This document shows, in pieces, positions 8,254-18,327 of a stretch of 64,000 bases of DNA (position 1 is the stretch's first letter; the number at the start of each line of letters is the position of its first letter). The notes beneath the pieces were generated by a model. The model was not told the DNA's origin. It did no database searches and worked only from the letters and a program-made list of their open reading frames with translations. This DNA is from Halobacteriales archaeon YIM A00010 (GTDB taxonomy: Archaea; Halobacteriota; Halobacteria; Halobacteriales; Haloarculaceae). The stretch spans positions 620,001 through 684,000 of the forward strand of contig JAKCFJ010000001.1 of the NCBI GenBank assembly GCA_025041175.1, read 5' to 3'. The position numbers and the translations under genes were made by a program.

Positions 8254-9609
8254 ATGTCGGAACACAGCCGACGGACGTTTTTGAAGGCCAGCGGAGTGGT
8301 TATCGGGGGGTTAGCCACCGGGACGACAGTAACGGCGGCGACGAGCACCGAACGGTTCATCGTTACGAACGGATCCGGGAGTGTTCCCCGCGGTGTGGAA
8401 GTGCTTCACCGACTCGATCCGATCGACGCGGTGGTCGTTCGGGGATCGGAGCGGGCGGTCGAGCGAATGGGTGGACGGTACGCGCCGGACATCGAATACG
8501 AAATCGAACAGCCGGTGGCGTCCCACGCGCACGACGGTGCTGGTGATGAACCGCTGTACCCCCTCCAGTGGGACAAACAGGACCTGCGGGTTCCGGAGGC
8601 CCACGACGTTACCCGTGGCGAGGGGACTCGCGTCGCAGTGATCGACAGCGGTGTCGCGGCGGACCATCCGGATCTCCAGCACGCTGTGAACGTCGATCTA
8701 TCGCGGAATTTCACCGACGATGGGTACGGTGCTGGCGCGCCGTACGGTGGATACCACGGAACGCACGTTGCGGGAATCATTGCGGCCAACGACCAGAACG
8801 AGGCTGGTGTCACCGGAACCGCCCCGGCCACGGAGATCGTCGATTGTCGGGTGTTCTCACGGGACGACACCGCGTCGTTTGCGACCGTGGTCGCAGCGAT
8901 GGTGTACAGCGCCGAGATCGGCTGTGACGCGGCGAATCTGAGTTTGGGCGCGTACCCGATCCCGCGAAACAATCCCGGCTCGGGCAACGACGACGATCGC
9001 TCGTTCGGACAGCTGTACGGCAAGCTCCTCAACCGCGCGACGTCGTACGCCCGTCGGCAGGGAACCCTGTTGGTCGTCGCGGCCGGAAACGACAGTGCGG
9101 ATCTCCAACACGACGGTCAGAACATCAGCCTGCCGAACGAAGCGGCCAACGTGATGAGCATCAGCGCAACGGGACCGATCGGATTCCAGTGGGGCGAGTC
9201 CGGTGTCGAGTCGCCCGCCGAGACGTCCGCTTACTACACCAACTACGGAACGAACGCGCTGGATCTCGGTGCCCCCGGTGGCAACGCCGATGGAGACGTG
9301 GTTGCGCTTCCACCCGACGAACGACCCACTGGCTGGTTCCACGATCTCGTGCTCAACTGCACCGCAACGCCCATCTACGACGACGAAACGTACCGCGGCG
9401 CGGATCACAGCTACGGCTGGGCTGCGGGCACCTCTATGGCCGCGCCGCAGGTCGCTGGGGCAGCCGCGCTCGTGACGAGCGAGCACCCCACAGACAACCC
9501 TAACCGGATCAAATCGAGGCTCAAACGCGCTGGGGCTGTCCCCGAGGAATTCGATAAAACGCACTACGGCGCCGGCTACCTCGACCTACTAGATGCGTTG
9601 ACTGAGTAA
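8254..9609 (+). CDS. Tat-exported subtilisin-like serine protease (S8)
   Basis: This is a secreted halolysin-like peptidase of 451 residues. The N-terminus MSEHSRRTFLKASG is a twin-arginine signal, followed by a hydrophobic glycine-rich stretch that ends near AAT. An inhibitor-like propeptide covers about residues 35-100. The catalytic triad is visible: Asp131 in VIDSGVA, His171 in HGTHVAG and Ser394 in GTSMAAPQ. I chose the ATG at 8254 because it places the twin arginines correctly. It is divergent from the biotin operon. The natural substrate is unknown. Confidence 0.92.
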   Translation: MSEHSRRTFLKASGVVIGGLATGTTVTAATSTERFIVTNGSGSVPRGVEVLHRLDPIDAVVVRGSERAVERMGGRYAPDIEYEIEQPVASHAHDGAGDEPLYPLQWDKQDLRVPEAHDVTRGEGTRVAVIDSGVAADHPDLQHAVNVDLSRNFTDDGYGAGAPYGGYHGTHVAGIIAANDQNEAGVTGTAPATEIVDCRVFSRDDTASFATVVAAMVYSAEIGCDAANLSLGAYPIPRNNPGSGNDDDRSFGQLYGKLLNRATSYARRQGTLLVVAAGNDSADLQHDGQNISLPNEAANVMSISATGPIGFQWGESGVESPAETSAYYTNYGTNALDLGAPGGNADGDVVALPPDERPTGWFHDLVLNCTATPIYDDETYRGADHSYGWAAGTSMAAPQVAGAAALVTSEHPTDNPNRIKSRLKRAGAVPEEFDKTHYGAGYLDLLDALTE

Positions 9610-9711
9610 TTTTTCGTCAATTACAGTCACTATATATTCACAGAATTATTTTATATCGAATATAAACCTAGCCGATACAGCTATATTGGAGAGTATGCTA
9701 TGTTGTCTCAG

Positions 9712-10029
9712 ATGGGGAGTATTAGCACGACCTTGCTGGACGAAGCACAGTCGATCTTCAGCGATCTGGGGTACACTGTGTCGGCTGCCGGGGCCGAGCT
9801 TCGGGCAGAGCGGAAATGGCGTGTGGTGTACGTAACGACGTCCGATCCGGGCGAAACTCCCGACCGGGGCGATCTCCGGTGTTTCGTGACGCGCGAGGAC
9901 CGGGCAGCGTCGCTGTGTGAGGAGCTGCTCACCCGAGCTCCGGAATACGATTGGGCGGTAATGGGTCTCACCGATTCGGGCGCGTACCAGGTCCATCACC
10001 CGAGTATGAGCGAAGGATTTCCAACCTGA
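9712..10029 (+). CDS. conserved small haloarchaeal protein of unknown function
   Basis: This is a 105-residue cytoplasmic protein with an N-terminal helical segment (TTLLDEAQSIFSDLGYTVS) and a b-rich middle with ERKWRVVYVTTSD. The type is familiar from other haloarchaea (DUF7116-like from memory), but no function is known to me. A TATA-like element at about 9681-9688 lies about 28 bases before the ATG at 9712, so I prefer this start over the one at 9700. It stands alone behind the protease gene. Confidence 0.65.
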   Translation: MGSISTTLLDEAQSIFSDLGYTVSAAGAELRAERKWRVVYVTTSDPGETPDRGDLRCFVTREDRAASLCEELLTRAPEYDWAVMGLTDSGAYQVHHPSMSEGFPT

Positions 10030-10085
10030 CCGTTTGGTAGAGTGGACGCACACGCGTGTTTTGGCTGTTGGTGTAGTGAAGCGCG

Positions 10086-10095
10086 CATATTTATT
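10086..10095 (+). promoter_or_regulatory. TATA-like box for the membrane-protein pair at 10118
   Basis: CATATTTATT is centred about 27 bases before the ATG at 10118. This supports a leaderless start there and argues against the longer open frame that begins at 10034. Confidence 0.5.
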
Positions 10096-10117
10096 CCGTA
10101 GCAAGGGTAGTTGGGGT

Positions 10118-10705
10118 ATGGAGAGGTCTATTCTGAGTCGGACAGTTCGGAGCCGGCGCGTCAACGCGGTGCTTGCGTGGGCGTTGGTCGGATTCGTCGG
10201 AGTGGTCGCCGTGGTGAACGCCGGCCGCGATCCGCTGTGGGCGGGGTTTGCGACGGTCGTCGCCGTGCTCAGTGTGATTCCGGCGCTCCGATCCGGTTCG
10301 GTGTGGGCAATGCTCCCGTGGGAGGTGCTCGTGCTCGCGTCGCTTCCGTTGTTGGCGCTGACGTTCGGGGTTTCCGGTCCTGGTCGGGTAGCGACGTATC
10401 TCTCGGTTGCGGCCGTTGCCCTGATTATCGCCGTCGAACTCCACGCGTTTACCGCCGTGTCGATGAACGTCTCGTTTGCCGTCCTCTTTGTCGTCGTCAC
10501 AACGATGGCCGCGGCGGGCGTCTGGGCGGTCGTTCGGTGGAGCGGGGATCTGTATCTCGGCATCACGTTTCCGCTCACCGAGCGGGAGTTGATGTTCGAG
10601 TTCGTCGCGTCCACGATCGCGGGGGCGTTTGCCGGCGTCGTTTTCGAACTCTACTTCCGCCGGCTCCGACGAGCGGACGATCCAAGGGAGATATCCGAGC
10701 CATGA
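10118..10705 (+). CDS. multi-pass membrane protein
   Basis: This 195-residue protein has about five or six hydrophobic segments between short arginine-rich loops, for example AVLAWALVGFVGVVAVVNAG near residue 20. Its C-terminal tail is basic and then acidic. I recognise no catalytic motif. The last codons overlap the start of the next membrane protein by four bases, so the two are translationally coupled and probably form one complex or pathway. The function is unknown. Confidence 0.7.
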   Translation: MERSILSRTVRSRRVNAVLAWALVGFVGVVAVVNAGRDPLWAGFATVVAVLSVIPALRSGSVWAMLPWEVLVLASLPLLALTFGVSGPGRVATYLSVAAVALIIAVELHAFTAVSMNVSFAVLFVVVTTMAAAGVWAVVRWSGDLYLGITFPLTERELMFEFVASTIAGAFAGVVFELYFRRLRRADDPREISEP

Positions 10706-11358
10706 AACGGCCCACGCTCCGGATCGGCGAGCGACTCAAACGTCGGCTCGTCTGGTTCATGCACGTCGGTCTCATCGGGATGTTCTTCATCGGTCTCGAG
10801 CGCCGCAACACCGGGATCATCGTCAACAGCCTCCTCGGACTGGCTGTCGTACAGCTGCCGTCGCTCATGGAGCGCGATTATGACATTCCGATGGATCCCG
10901 CGCTCACGCTGTGGATCACGGGCGCGGTGTTCTTTCACGCGCTCGGGACGGTCGGCATCCCCGGAGCGGAGCTGTCCTTTTACCGATCAGTGTGGTGGTG
11001 GGATCACATCACTCACGCCCTTTCGGCGTCGGTCGTCGCTGCGGCCGGGTACGCTACTGTTCGTGCGATCGATCTCCACAACGATGAGGTCGAACTCCCG
11101 CCAAAATTCATGTTCGTGTTCCTGCTCATGTTCGTGCTCGCGTTCGGCGTGCTGTGGGAGGTTCTCGAATTCGCAATCGGCGAAGTGTCTCGGGTCGTCG
11201 GTGGCGAGCCTGTCCTCACGCAGTACGGCATCGAGGACACCATGTTCGATCTCGTGTTCAATGCCATTGGTGCGGTCGTTGTCGCCGTCTGGGGCACGGC
11301 GTATCTCAGCGGCGTCGTCAGCGCGCTCGTCGAACGGTTCGACGCTCGCAGTGGATAA
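10702..11358 (+). CDS. multi-pass membrane protein, YjdF/DUF2238-like
   Basis: This 218-residue protein has several transmembrane helices and a conserved-looking WWWDHITHALSA segment with histidines near the membrane face, plus GVLWEVLEFAIGE further on. These features recall the YjdF/DUF2238 membrane family, but the match is from memory. Its ATG overlaps the upstream gene's stop (ATGA). Its stop codon at 11356-11358 abuts the leuB stop on the opposite strand with no spacer. Confidence 0.7.
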   Translation: MKRPTLRIGERLKRRLVWFMHVGLIGMFFIGLERRNTGIIVNSLLGLAVVQLPSLMERDYDIPMDPALTLWITGAVFFHALGTVGIPGAELSFYRSVWWWDHITHALSASVVAAAGYATVRAIDLHNDEVELPPKFMFVFLLMFVLAFGVLWEVLEFAIGEVSRVVGGEPVLTQYGIEDTMFDLVFNAIGAVVVAVWGTAYLSGVVSALVERFDARSG

Positions 11359-12336
11359 TCAAAGGCGTTCGATAACCGCGCTGGTCACGTCTTCGGTGGT
11401 GGCGCTGCCCCCGAGATCGGGGGTGTGTGGTCCCTCTTCGAGCGTTTTCTCGACGGCGGCCCTGACCCGCGATCCGGCGTTCTCATACTCCAGGTGTTCG
11501 AGCATCATCGCCGTGCTGAGGATGGTCGCGGCCGGGTTTGCGACCCCCTCGCCGGCGATGTCAGGCGCGCTGCCGTGCACCGGCTCGAACAGCGCGTTCT
11601 CCGGGCCGATGTTCGCGCTCGGGAGCAGCCCCAGCCCGCCGACGAGTCCGGCGGCGAGATCCGACAGCACGTCACCAGCGAGGTTCGGGCAGACGATCAC
11701 GCCGTACTCTTCTGGTTGGGTGATGAGCTGCATGGCGAGCGCGTCCATCAGCGCCGCGTCGTACTCGACGCCGCGCTCCTCGGCCACATCGGCGACGCTC
11801 TCGACGAACTGCCCGTCGGTGGTGCGCATGACGTTGGCCTTGTGCGCGACCGTCACCGGCTCGTCGCGTTCCTCGGCGTAGTCGAAGCCGAACTCGGTGA
11901 TCCGGCGGGACGCCTCCTCGGTAACGACGCGCGTGAGCGTCGTGACGCCCGGCGCGACCTCGCTTTCGATTCCCGAGTAGACGCCTTCGGTGTTCTCGCG
12001 GACGAACACGAGGTCCGTCTCGGGTTTCACGGCGTCGACGCCGGGGTACGCCCGGGCCGGCCGGACGTTGGCGAACGAGCCGACCGCCGCGCGCAGCGGG
12101 AGGATCACGTCCGCGGCCGTCTCGCCCGCCGCGCCGAACAGCGTCGCATCGCTGTTTTCGACCAGCTCCACGGTGCGATCGGGCAGCGCCTCGCCGGTGT
12201 CAGCGAGCGTGTCGTCGCCGGCCTCGCCCATCGCAAAGGAGAAGCCCATATCCAGTGCATCGAGCACGCGCACCGCTGCCGGCACCACCTCGCGTCCGAT
12301 ACCGTCGCCCGGAATCACCGCGATCGTTTCACTCAT
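11359..12336 (-). CDS. leuB: 3-isopropylmalate dehydrogenase
   Basis: This NAD-dependent b-decarboxylating dehydrogenase carries out the third step of leucine synthesis. [17 protein letters not shown] opens the protein, [12 protein letters not shown] carries substrate-binding residues, and [14 protein letters not shown] and [16 protein letters not shown] are the metal-site region. At 325 residues it is the normal archaeal length. It is the last gene of the ilv-leu operon, and its ATG overlaps the leuD stop by four bases. Specificity within the isocitrate/isopropylmalate/homoisocitrate family is assigned mainly from the operon. Confidence 0.92.
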   Translation of the reverse strand: MSETIAVIPGDGIGREVVPAAVRVLDALDMGFSFAMGEAGDDTLADTGEALPDRTVELVENSDATLFGAAGETAADVILPLRAAVGSFANVRPARAYPGVDAVKPETDLVFVRENTEGVYSGIESEVAPGVTTLTRVVTEEASRRITEFGFDYAEERDEPVTVAHKANVMRTTDGQFVESVADVAEERGVEYDAALMDALAMQLITQPEEYGVIVCPNLAGDVLSDLAAGLVGGLGLLPSANIGPENALFEPVHGSAPDIAGEGVANPAATILSTAMMLEHLEYENAGSRVRAAVEKTLEEGPHTPDLGGSATTEDVTSAVIERL

Positions 12337-12968
12337 TGGACGTATGGAAGATCGGCCGCTGTCGCTTCGGTGGCCTGTGCGTTCGATTTCATCAGTGCCG
12401 TCGTGTCCCAGATCCCATCGACCAGGGCGGTCCGCTGGGCCGGATCAACCGCCACATCGACGGTCCGGTCGTCCGCTTCGTTCTCGTACGCGACTGTCTC
12501 CGCCTCGACGTTCACGGTGATCTCGGTGTCGGGGTGGTCCCCGATGACCGTCTGCAGTTCCGTGACGGTCTCCTCGTCGGCAGTAACGGTCGGGATGCCC
12601 AGCGCGAGGCAGTTCCCCGCGAAGATCTCCGCGAAGCTCTCCCCGACGATGGCGTCGATTCCCCACCGCATGAGCGCTTGGGGCGCGTGCTCGCGCGAGG
12701 AGCCACAGCCGAAGTTGGCGTTGACGACCAACACCGACGCGTCCTGAAACCGCCGCTCGTTGAACGGATGCTCTTTCTGGTTGTCCTGATCATCAAACCG
12801 TTTGTCGAAAAACGCGAACTCGCCCAGTCCGTCGAAGGTGACGACCTTCATGAACCGCGCGGGGATGATCTGGTCGGTGTCGATGTCGTTTCCCCGGACC
12901 GGAATGCCGGCTCCGGAAACGCGATCGATCGACGGAACCGACGCCGCGTCGGCGTCGTTATCGCTCAC
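12333..12968 (-). CDS. leuD: 3-isopropylmalate dehydratase small subunit
   Basis: This is the swivel subunit of isopropylmalate isomerase. The motifs [15 protein letters not shown] and [15 protein letters not shown] are characteristic. The start is a GTG at 12968 (protein beginning [10 protein letters not shown]), which overlaps the leuC stop as GTGA, giving 211 residues. A longer frame upstream would run into leuC in another phase. It pairs with the LeuC subunit encoded immediately upstream. Confidence 0.92.
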   Translation of the reverse strand: MSDNDADAASVPSIDRVSGAGIPVRGNDIDTDQIIPARFMKVVTFDGLGEFAFFDKRFDDQDNQKEHPFNERRFQDASVLVVNANFGCGSSREHAPQALMRWGIDAIVGESFAEIFAGNCLALGIPTVTADEETVTELQTVIGDHPDTEITVNVEAETVAYENEADDRTVDVAVDPAQRTALVDGIWDTTALMKSNAQATEATAADLPYVQ

Positions 12969-14404
12969 GCGACGGTCACCTCCGAGAGGGTTCGCACGTC
13001 GGTTACCTCGCCAGTGACGGCGGCGGCCACCACCATCACGGGGCTCATCAACACGGTGCGGCCGTCTTTGCTCCCCTGTCTCCCGACGAAGTTCCGGTTC
13101 GAGGAGCTGGCGCTGGCCTCGTCGCCTTCGAGCTGGTCCTCGTTCATGCCGAGACACATCGAACAGCCAGCACTACGCCAGTCGAAGCCGGCGTCGGTGA
13201 ACACCTGATCCAGTCCCTCGGCTTCGGCGGCTGCTTTGACGCGTTGGCTGCCGGGGACGACCATCGCCCGCACGTCCGGGTGCACCGTCCGTCCCTCGAC
13301 GAAGCTGGCCGCAGCCCGGAGATCGCTCAGCCGGGCGTTCGTGCACGAACCGAGGAAGGCAACATCGATCTCGTAGCCGTTCATGGTCTCGCCCGGCTCG
13401 ACCCGCATGTGCTCCTGTGCGCGCCGGGCCGTCTCCCGTTTGGCCTCGGGAAGCTCGGCGGGGTCGGGGATCGGTTCGGTGACGCCCACGACCTGCCCGG
13501 GCGTGGTTCCCCACGTGACCGACGGCTCGATCGCGGAGCCGTCGATCTCGACCACGTCGTCGTACTCGGCGTCGTCGTCGCTTTTGATGGACTCCCAGTA
13601 CGGCTTCAGCTCCTCGAAACGTTCCGGATCGTCCTCGTGGTCGGATGTATCTGCAAACGCTTCGGTGTCCCGGAGCCACTCGTAGGTGGTCTCGTCGGGG
13701 TTGACGTACCCCGCTCGGGCACCACCCTCGATCGACATGTTGCAGATGCTCATCCGGCCCTCCATATCGAGGGCTTCGATGGCCTCACCGGCGTATTCGT
13801 ACACGTGGCCGACGCCGCCGTCGGTGCCCAGCTCACGGATGATCGTCAGGATGATGTCTTTTGCCCCGACGTGCTCCTCGAGCTCGCCGGTGACGCGGAT
13901 CTGTCTGACCCGCTGTTTCTCCATTGCGATGGTCTGTGTGGCGAGCACGTCCCGGATCTGGCTCGTGCCGATACCAAAAGCCAGCGCCCCGAACGCGCCG
14001 TGCGTCGAGGTGTGGCTGTCGCCACAGACGATCGTCATGCCCGGCTGGGTCAGCCCCTGTTCGGGACCGATGACGTGAACGATGCCCTGGTTGCCGGTCG
14101 TCGGGTCGTCGAACTCGATGCCCGCTTCCCGCACGTTCCGTTCCAGCTCGCTCATCATCTCTTCGGCCGCGTCGTCGCCCAGCGGTCGGGACTGGTCGGC
14201 CGTCGGAACGATGTGGTCGACGGTCGCGTGGGTGAGATCGGGCCGGGCGACCTCGATGTCGCGCTCGCGCAACATTCCGAACGCCTGTGGACTGGTCACC
14301 TCGTGGATCAGGTGCAGTCCGACAAACAGCTGATTCTGCCCGTTGGGCAGCGTCGTGACGGTGTGGCGGTCCCACACCTTGTCGTACAGCGTTCCGCGGC
14401 TCAT
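12965..14404 (-). CDS. leuC: 3-isopropylmalate dehydratase large subunit
   Basis: This [4Fe-4S] aconitase-family hydrolyase isomerises 2- to 3-isopropylmalate together with LeuD. It begins [13 protein letters not shown]. It shows [37 protein letters not shown] with a cluster cysteine, and [11 protein letters not shown] with the other two. The length of 479 residues is normal. Its ATG overlaps the stop of the small upstream gene by four bases. Confidence 0.94.
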   Translation of the reverse strand: MSRGTLYDKVWDRHTVTTLPNGQNQLFVGLHLIHEVTSPQAFGMLRERDIEVARPDLTHATVDHIVPTADQSRPLGDDAAEEMMSELERNVREAGIEFDDPTTGNQGIVHVIGPEQGLTQPGMTIVCGDSHTSTHGAFGALAFGIGTSQIRDVLATQTIAMEKQRVRQIRVTGELEEHVGAKDIILTIIRELGTDGGVGHVYEYAGEAIEALDMEGRMSICNMSIEGGARAGYVNPDETTYEWLRDTEAFADTSDHEDDPERFEELKPYWESIKSDDDAEYDDVVEIDGSAIEPSVTWGTTPGQVVGVTEPIPDPAELPEAKRETARRAQEHMRVEPGETMNGYEIDVAFLGSCTNARLSDLRAAASFVEGRTVHPDVRAMVVPGSQRVKAAAEAEGLDQVFTDAGFDWRSAGCSMCLGMNEDQLEGDEASASSSNRNFVGRQGSKDGRTVLMSPVMVVAAAVTGEVTDVRTLSEVTVA

Positions 14405-14706
14405 GCGTTGGTACTCCGTTCGGCTCCGCGCTCGTAGATCCGGTTGCGGGCGACGCCCTTCCCGTGAGGAGGCGTGTGATCGATGTCTGCGAGCCGCGTG
14501 CCGGATCCGTCGCTAGCGGTGGACTGATGGTCACGCTCGCTCGTCTTCGCCTCCGTCGTGTCCGCGGTCGGTTCCTCTCCCTCGGCCGCGCCGCCGTCAG
14601 CGACGACGACCGGGCCGCGCCGGTACACCATCGCCGCCCCGAACGATTCCTCGGTGTACGGGTTCGTGTGATCGGTCTCCTTCAGCGGTGGTCGTGTCAT
14701 TTTCAT
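14401..14706 (-). CDS. small conserved protein embedded in the ilv-leu operon
   Basis: This 101-residue protein is hydrophilic, with a low-complexity acidic/threonine middle and a conserved-looking C-terminus ([16 protein letters not shown]). It has no domain I know. It is directly coupled on both sides: its ATG follows the ilvC stop without a gap, and its own stop overlaps the leuC ATG. A small gene at this position is, from memory, a recurring feature of haloarchaeal ilv-leu operons. A role in that pathway, or a structural role for the message, is inference. Confidence 0.65.
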   Translation of the reverse strand: MKMTRPPLKETDHTNPYTEESFGAAMVYRRGPVVVADGGAAEGEEPTADTTEAKTSERDHQSTASDGSGTRLADIDHTPPHGKGVARNRIYERGAERSTNA

Positions 14707-15756
14707 TCAATCGTCAGCAGCCATCCGTTCCTGTTCGCTGTCTTCGGATTCGTTCGACTCTTCACTCCACGCGAACAGCTGGCGGAGTTCTTCACCGACA
14801 GCCTCGATGTCGTGGTTCTGCTCGGCCTGGCGGTGGAGGGTGTAACTCGGTCGTCCCGCGTGGTTTTCCGTGATCCATTCGCGCGCGAACTCTCCGTTTT
14901 GGACGGCTTCGAGCGTCTCCTCCATGTTGTCCCGGACGTGGTCGTCGACGATCCGGTCGCCCCGCGTTAGCCCGCCGTATTCGGCCGTGTCCGAGACCGA
15001 GTTCCACATCTCGGCCAATCCACCCTCGTACAGCAGATCCACGATGAGCTTCAGCTCGTTCATGCACTCGAAGTACGCCATCTCGGGGCTGTAGCCCGCA
15101 TCGACGAGCGTTTCGTAGCTGTGTTTGACGAGACTCGTTACGCCGCCACAGAGGACGGCCTGTTCACCGAACAGGTCGGTCTCGGTTTCCTCGCGGAACG
15201 TGGTTTCGACCACGCCGGCGCGCGCACAGCCGATGGCTTGGGCGTACGCGAGCGCCTCCTCTTTCGCCTCGTTGGTCGGGTTCTGGTAGACGGCGAGCAG
15301 CCCCGGCGTCCCTTCGCCGTTCTCGTAGTTGCGCCGAACGAGGTGGCCCGGGCTTTTCGGGGCGATCATCGTCACGTCAACGTCTGCTGGCGGCTCGATC
15401 TGTCCGTAGTGGATGTTGAACCCGTGAGCGAACTGGAGCGTATCGCCCGCGTCGAGTCCGTCCTCGATCGCTTCGTACACCGCCGGCTGGACGGTGTCAG
15501 GAACGAGCATCGAAACGATGTCGGCCGCTTCGGCGGCGACTGCGGGCGTCGCTACCTCCAGTCCCGTGTCTTCGGCGGCCGCCCGCGAGGACGAGCCCTT
15601 TCGAAGCCCGACGACGACATCGATGCCGCTGTCGTCTAAGTTCTGGGCGTGGGCATGACCCTGACTCCCAAAGCCAAGCACTGCGACGGTCTTGTTCTCG
15701 ATGGCTGTTCTGTCTGCGTCTTCCGTGTAGTAGATCGTTGCGCGTGTGTCACTCAT
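14707..15756 (-). CDS. ilvC: ketol-acid reductoisomerase
   Basis: This NADPH-dependent enzyme converts acetolactate or acetohydroxybutyrate to dihydroxy acids in valine and isoleucine synthesis. The Rossmann motif is [33 protein letters not shown] follows, and [10 protein letters not shown] with [13 protein letters not shown] marks the C-terminal knotted domain with its metal-binding acidic residues. At 349 residues it is a class I enzyme, with a short acidic haloarchaeal tail. Confidence 0.95.
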   Translation of the reverse strand: MSDTRATIYYTEDADRTAIENKTVAVLGFGSQGHAHAQNLDDSGIDVVVGLRKGSSSRAAAEDTGLEVATPAVAAEAADIVSMLVPDTVQPAVYEAIEDGLDAGDTLQFAHGFNIHYGQIEPPADVDVTMIAPKSPGHLVRRNYENGEGTPGLLAVYQNPTNEAKEEALAYAQAIGCARAGVVETTFREETETDLFGEQAVLCGGVTSLVKHSYETLVDAGYSPEMAYFECMNELKLIVDLLYEGGLAEMWNSVSDTAEYGGLTRGDRIVDDHVRDNMEETLEAVQNGEFAREWITENHAGRPSYTLHRQAEQNHDIEAVGEELRQLFAWSEESNESEDSEQERMAADD

Positions 15757-15762
15757 GATGAT

Positions 15763-16401
15763 TCACTCGTTTGGTACTGTCGTGGTTCGTTCGTAGCGCT
15801 CTTCTTCTGCGTGCGTGGTCCACTCTTCGCCGCGCGCGAGCGCCGTCTGTCCGGTTCGTGCGATCTCCCGGATGTCGAACTGCGCGAACGCGTCGATGGC
15901 GTCGTCGATCTTCTGCTCGTCGCCGGTGATCTCGACGGAGATGGTCCGCGGTCCGGCGTCGAGGATCGTCCCTCCGTACATCTCGGTGATGGCGTGCACC
16001 TCGTCCGGCTTCTCGCCGTGGACTTTCAACACGACCAGCTCGCGTCGAACGGCGTCGTTGTTGAGTTCACGCACCGAGATGACCGGCAGGAGCTTTTCGA
16101 GTTGGGTCTCGACCTGCCGGATCCCCGGCGTCGACTCCTCAATGACGAGCGTGATGCGCGCGGTCTCGGGGTTCGTCGTGGAGCCGACAGTGAGACTCTC
16201 GATGTTGAATTGGCGCCGGCTCACCAGCCCCGACACTTTCGACAACACCCCCGGCTCGTGTTGGACGAGCGCGGAGATGACGGTTCGGCGCGGCTCGTGT
16301 TCGGCCCCGTTCTTGGGATCAAGCCGGATCCCCTGCGGTGAGCGTCGCCCCTCGGGTGTCTCGCGTGCTTCGGGGCGTGGGCCGTCGAGTCCCTGGCTCA
16401 T
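15763..16401 (-). CDS. ilvN: acetolactate synthase regulatory small subunit
   Basis: This is the ACT-domain subunit that confers valine feedback on IlvB. The ACT segment begins near residue 45 (LVQHEPGVLSKVSGLVSRRQF), followed by NIESLTVGSTTNP. A second ALS-type C-terminal domain covers about residues 120-195. The N-terminal 35 residues are charged and not part of the family core. Its ATG overlaps the ilvB stop by four bases. Confidence 0.93.
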   Translation of the reverse strand: MSQGLDGPRPEARETPEGRRSPQGIRLDPKNGAEHEPRRTVISALVQHEPGVLSKVSGLVSRRQFNIESLTVGSTTNPETARITLVIEESTPGIRQVETQLEKLLPVISVRELNNDAVRRELVVLKVHGEKPDEVHAITEMYGGTILDAGPRTISVEITGDEQKIDDAIDAFAQFDIREIARTGQTALARGEEWTTHAEEERYERTTTVPNE

Positions 16402-18197
16402 AGCTGGTCCTCCGAGAGAGCGAATTCGGCGTTGTTGCCGCCGCTCGAAACCATCGGGTAGACGTTCTCTTCGGGGTCGATGAACGCGTCCACGACGCTC
16501 GGCCCGTCGTACTCCCGGGCCGCTTCGAGCGTGTCCGGGACGTTCTCGTACTCACGAACCGTAAAGCCCTTCGCGCCGAACGCCTCGGCCAGCGTGGCGA
16601 AGTCAGGCCCCCACGGATACTCGGACGCCATCCGGCGCTGGCCGAAAAACGCGTCCTGCCACTGGCGGACCATTCCGATCGCCTCGTTGTTCAACACGAT
16701 CACGGTGATGTCGAGTCCCTCGCGGACCGCGACGCTCAGCTCCTCGATCGTCATCAACAACGAGCCATCGCCATCGAAACAGACGACATCCCGATCGGGC
16801 GCGGCGACCTTCGCGCCGATGGCCGCGGGCAGTCCGTACCCCATCGTTCCCAGCCCGTGCGAGGAGATCCACGCGTTCGGTCGGGTGTACGTCCAGTACT
16901 GGGCCGCCCACATCTGGTGTTGGCCGACGCCGGTGGTGACGATGGCGTCGTCCGGCGTCAGCTCGTCCATCGCCTCCACGACGAACTGGGGTTTCAGCGG
17001 CTCGTCCTCGGGCGTGGCGTACGTCATCGGATACGCCTCCTTCCACGTCTGACACTGCTCGCGCCACTGGTGGGCCGATGGCTCCTCCCCCATCGCGGCC
17101 TGGAGCTGCTCGATAACGCGCGCTGCGTCCCCGACCAGCGGGTAGTCGGCGTGGACGTTTTTCGAGATTTCCGAGGGATCGATGTCGACGTGGATGATCT
17201 CGGCCTCGGGCGCAAACGTTTCGATCCCGCCGGTCAGCCGGTCATCGAACCGGGTGCCGATGGCGAGCAGGCAATCACAGTGGGAGATCGCCATGTTCGC
17301 GTAGCCGGTCCCGTGCATTCCGGCCCACTCCAACGCCAGCTCGTGGTCCTCGGGGAAGCTCCCGATTCCAGGCATCGTCGTGACCACCGGAATCCGGTGT
17401 TCGAGGGCGAATTCCCGAAGCTCCTCGCTCGCGTTCCCTTTGACGACGCCGCCACCCGAGAGGATCAACGGTCGTGTCGCGCCCGAAAGCGCTCGTGCCG
17501 CCTCCTCGACAGCGCTGCCCTCGGCCGTCTGGGGGATATCGTGGTACTCCGGCAGCGTGGGATCGCCGGGAACGCTGTCTGTCTCGCCGTTGGTCACGTC
17601 TTTCGGGAGGTCAACGAGCGTCGGACCGGGCCTGCCCTCCCGCGCGAGGGCATACGCCTCACCGACCACGTCGCCGACCGTCTCCGAGTCGTCGGCGAAG
17701 TAGTTCGATTTCGTGACGGGACGGGTGACACCGACCGTGTCCGTCTCCTGGAACGCGTCGTGGCCGACGAGTCCCGTAGGGACCTGTCCGGTCAGCGCGA
17801 TCACCGGATCGGAGTCCATGTCTGCGTCGGCCAGCCCCGTCGTGAGGTTCGTCGCTCCCGGTCCCGAGGTCGCCATACAGACGCCCGGCTCACCGGTGAG
17901 CTGTCCGTACGCGTCGGCGGCGTGGGCCGCGCCCTGCTCGTGGGCCATCGTGACGTGGGTCAGCCCCCGCTCGGCGTACAGCGCGTCGTAAACGGGCATG
18001 ATCGCGCCTCCCTGTACGCCGAACAGGTGCTCGACACCGGCGTTTCGGAGGGCAGCAACGACGGCCTCCGCGCCGTTCGTCACTGTCGGCGCGTCGCTAT
18101 CACCCTCCGATTCTGCGTCTGCCGGGGCTGTGCTGCTCGTCGTGGTCGTGGTCGTGGTCTGTTCGTCCGTGTGAACGGTCGAGACGTGATCACTCAT
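16398..18197 (-). CDS. ilvB: acetolactate synthase catalytic large subunit
   Basis: This ThDP- and FAD-dependent enzyme forms acetolactate from two pyruvates, the entry to valine and leucine synthesis. After an acidic threonine-rich N-terminal extension of about 45 residues the ThDP-family core begins. VEHLFGVQGGAIMPVYDAL and AHEQGAAHAADAYG contain the catalytic glutamate. The C-terminal ThDP/Mg motif is GDGSLLMTIEELSV through NNEAIGM. At 599 residues it is normal. It heads the seven-gene operon, 273 bases downstream of leuA. Confidence 0.95.
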   Translation of the reverse strand: MSDHVSTVHTDEQTTTTTTTSSTAPADAESEGDSDAPTVTNGAEAVVAALRNAGVEHLFGVQGGAIMPVYDALYAERGLTHVTMAHEQGAAHAADAYGQLTGEPGVCMATSGPGATNLTTGLADADMDSDPVIALTGQVPTGLVGHDAFQETDTVGVTRPVTKSNYFADDSETVGDVVGEAYALAREGRPGPTLVDLPKDVTNGETDSVPGDPTLPEYHDIPQTAEGSAVEEAARALSGATRPLILSGGGVVKGNASEELREFALEHRIPVVTTMPGIGSFPEDHELALEWAGMHGTGYANMAISHCDCLLAIGTRFDDRLTGGIETFAPEAEIIHVDIDPSEISKNVHADYPLVGDAARVIEQLQAAMGEEPSAHQWREQCQTWKEAYPMTYATPEDEPLKPQFVVEAMDELTPDDAIVTTGVGQHQMWAAQYWTYTRPNAWISSHGLGTMGYGLPAAIGAKVAAPDRDVVCFDGDGSLLMTIEELSVAVREGLDITVIVLNNEAIGMVRQWQDAFFGQRRMASEYPWGPDFATLAEAFGAKGFTVREYENVPDTLEAAREYDGPSVVDAFIDPEENVYPMVSSGGNNAEFALSEDQL

Positions 18198-18306
18198 CGG
18201 TCGGAGTCACCCCTCTCGCGTCGCTCGTCATACATGTCTGTGTGGTTGTCTGCGGTTGGTGTTGGATAGCTCCAAAACGGTGCAACGAACGTCGGAAGTG
18301 AGGTGG

Positions 18307-18327
18307 TGTAGGGGCTAGGCCCCTACA
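18307..18327. repeat. perfect 9-bp stem-loop between leuA and ilvB
   Basis: TGTAGGGGC and GCCCCTACA flank a three-base TAG loop. The hairpin lies in the 273-base gap between leuA and ilvB, 110 bases before the ilvB start. It is not followed by a T tract on the minus strand, so it is not an obvious intrinsic terminator. An operator for the ilv operon or an RNA structure in a leader is possible. The rest of the gap (18198-18470) holds no convincing gene. Confidence 0.6.

Noticed and set aside
12255-13208. Open frame of 317 codons opposite leuB/leuD/leuC
   Set aside because: It is the complement of three conserved genes, basic in composition, and spans gene boundaries.
16857-18269. Open frame of 470 codons opposite ilvB
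   Set aside because: Antisense shadow of ilvB with arginine-rich translation.
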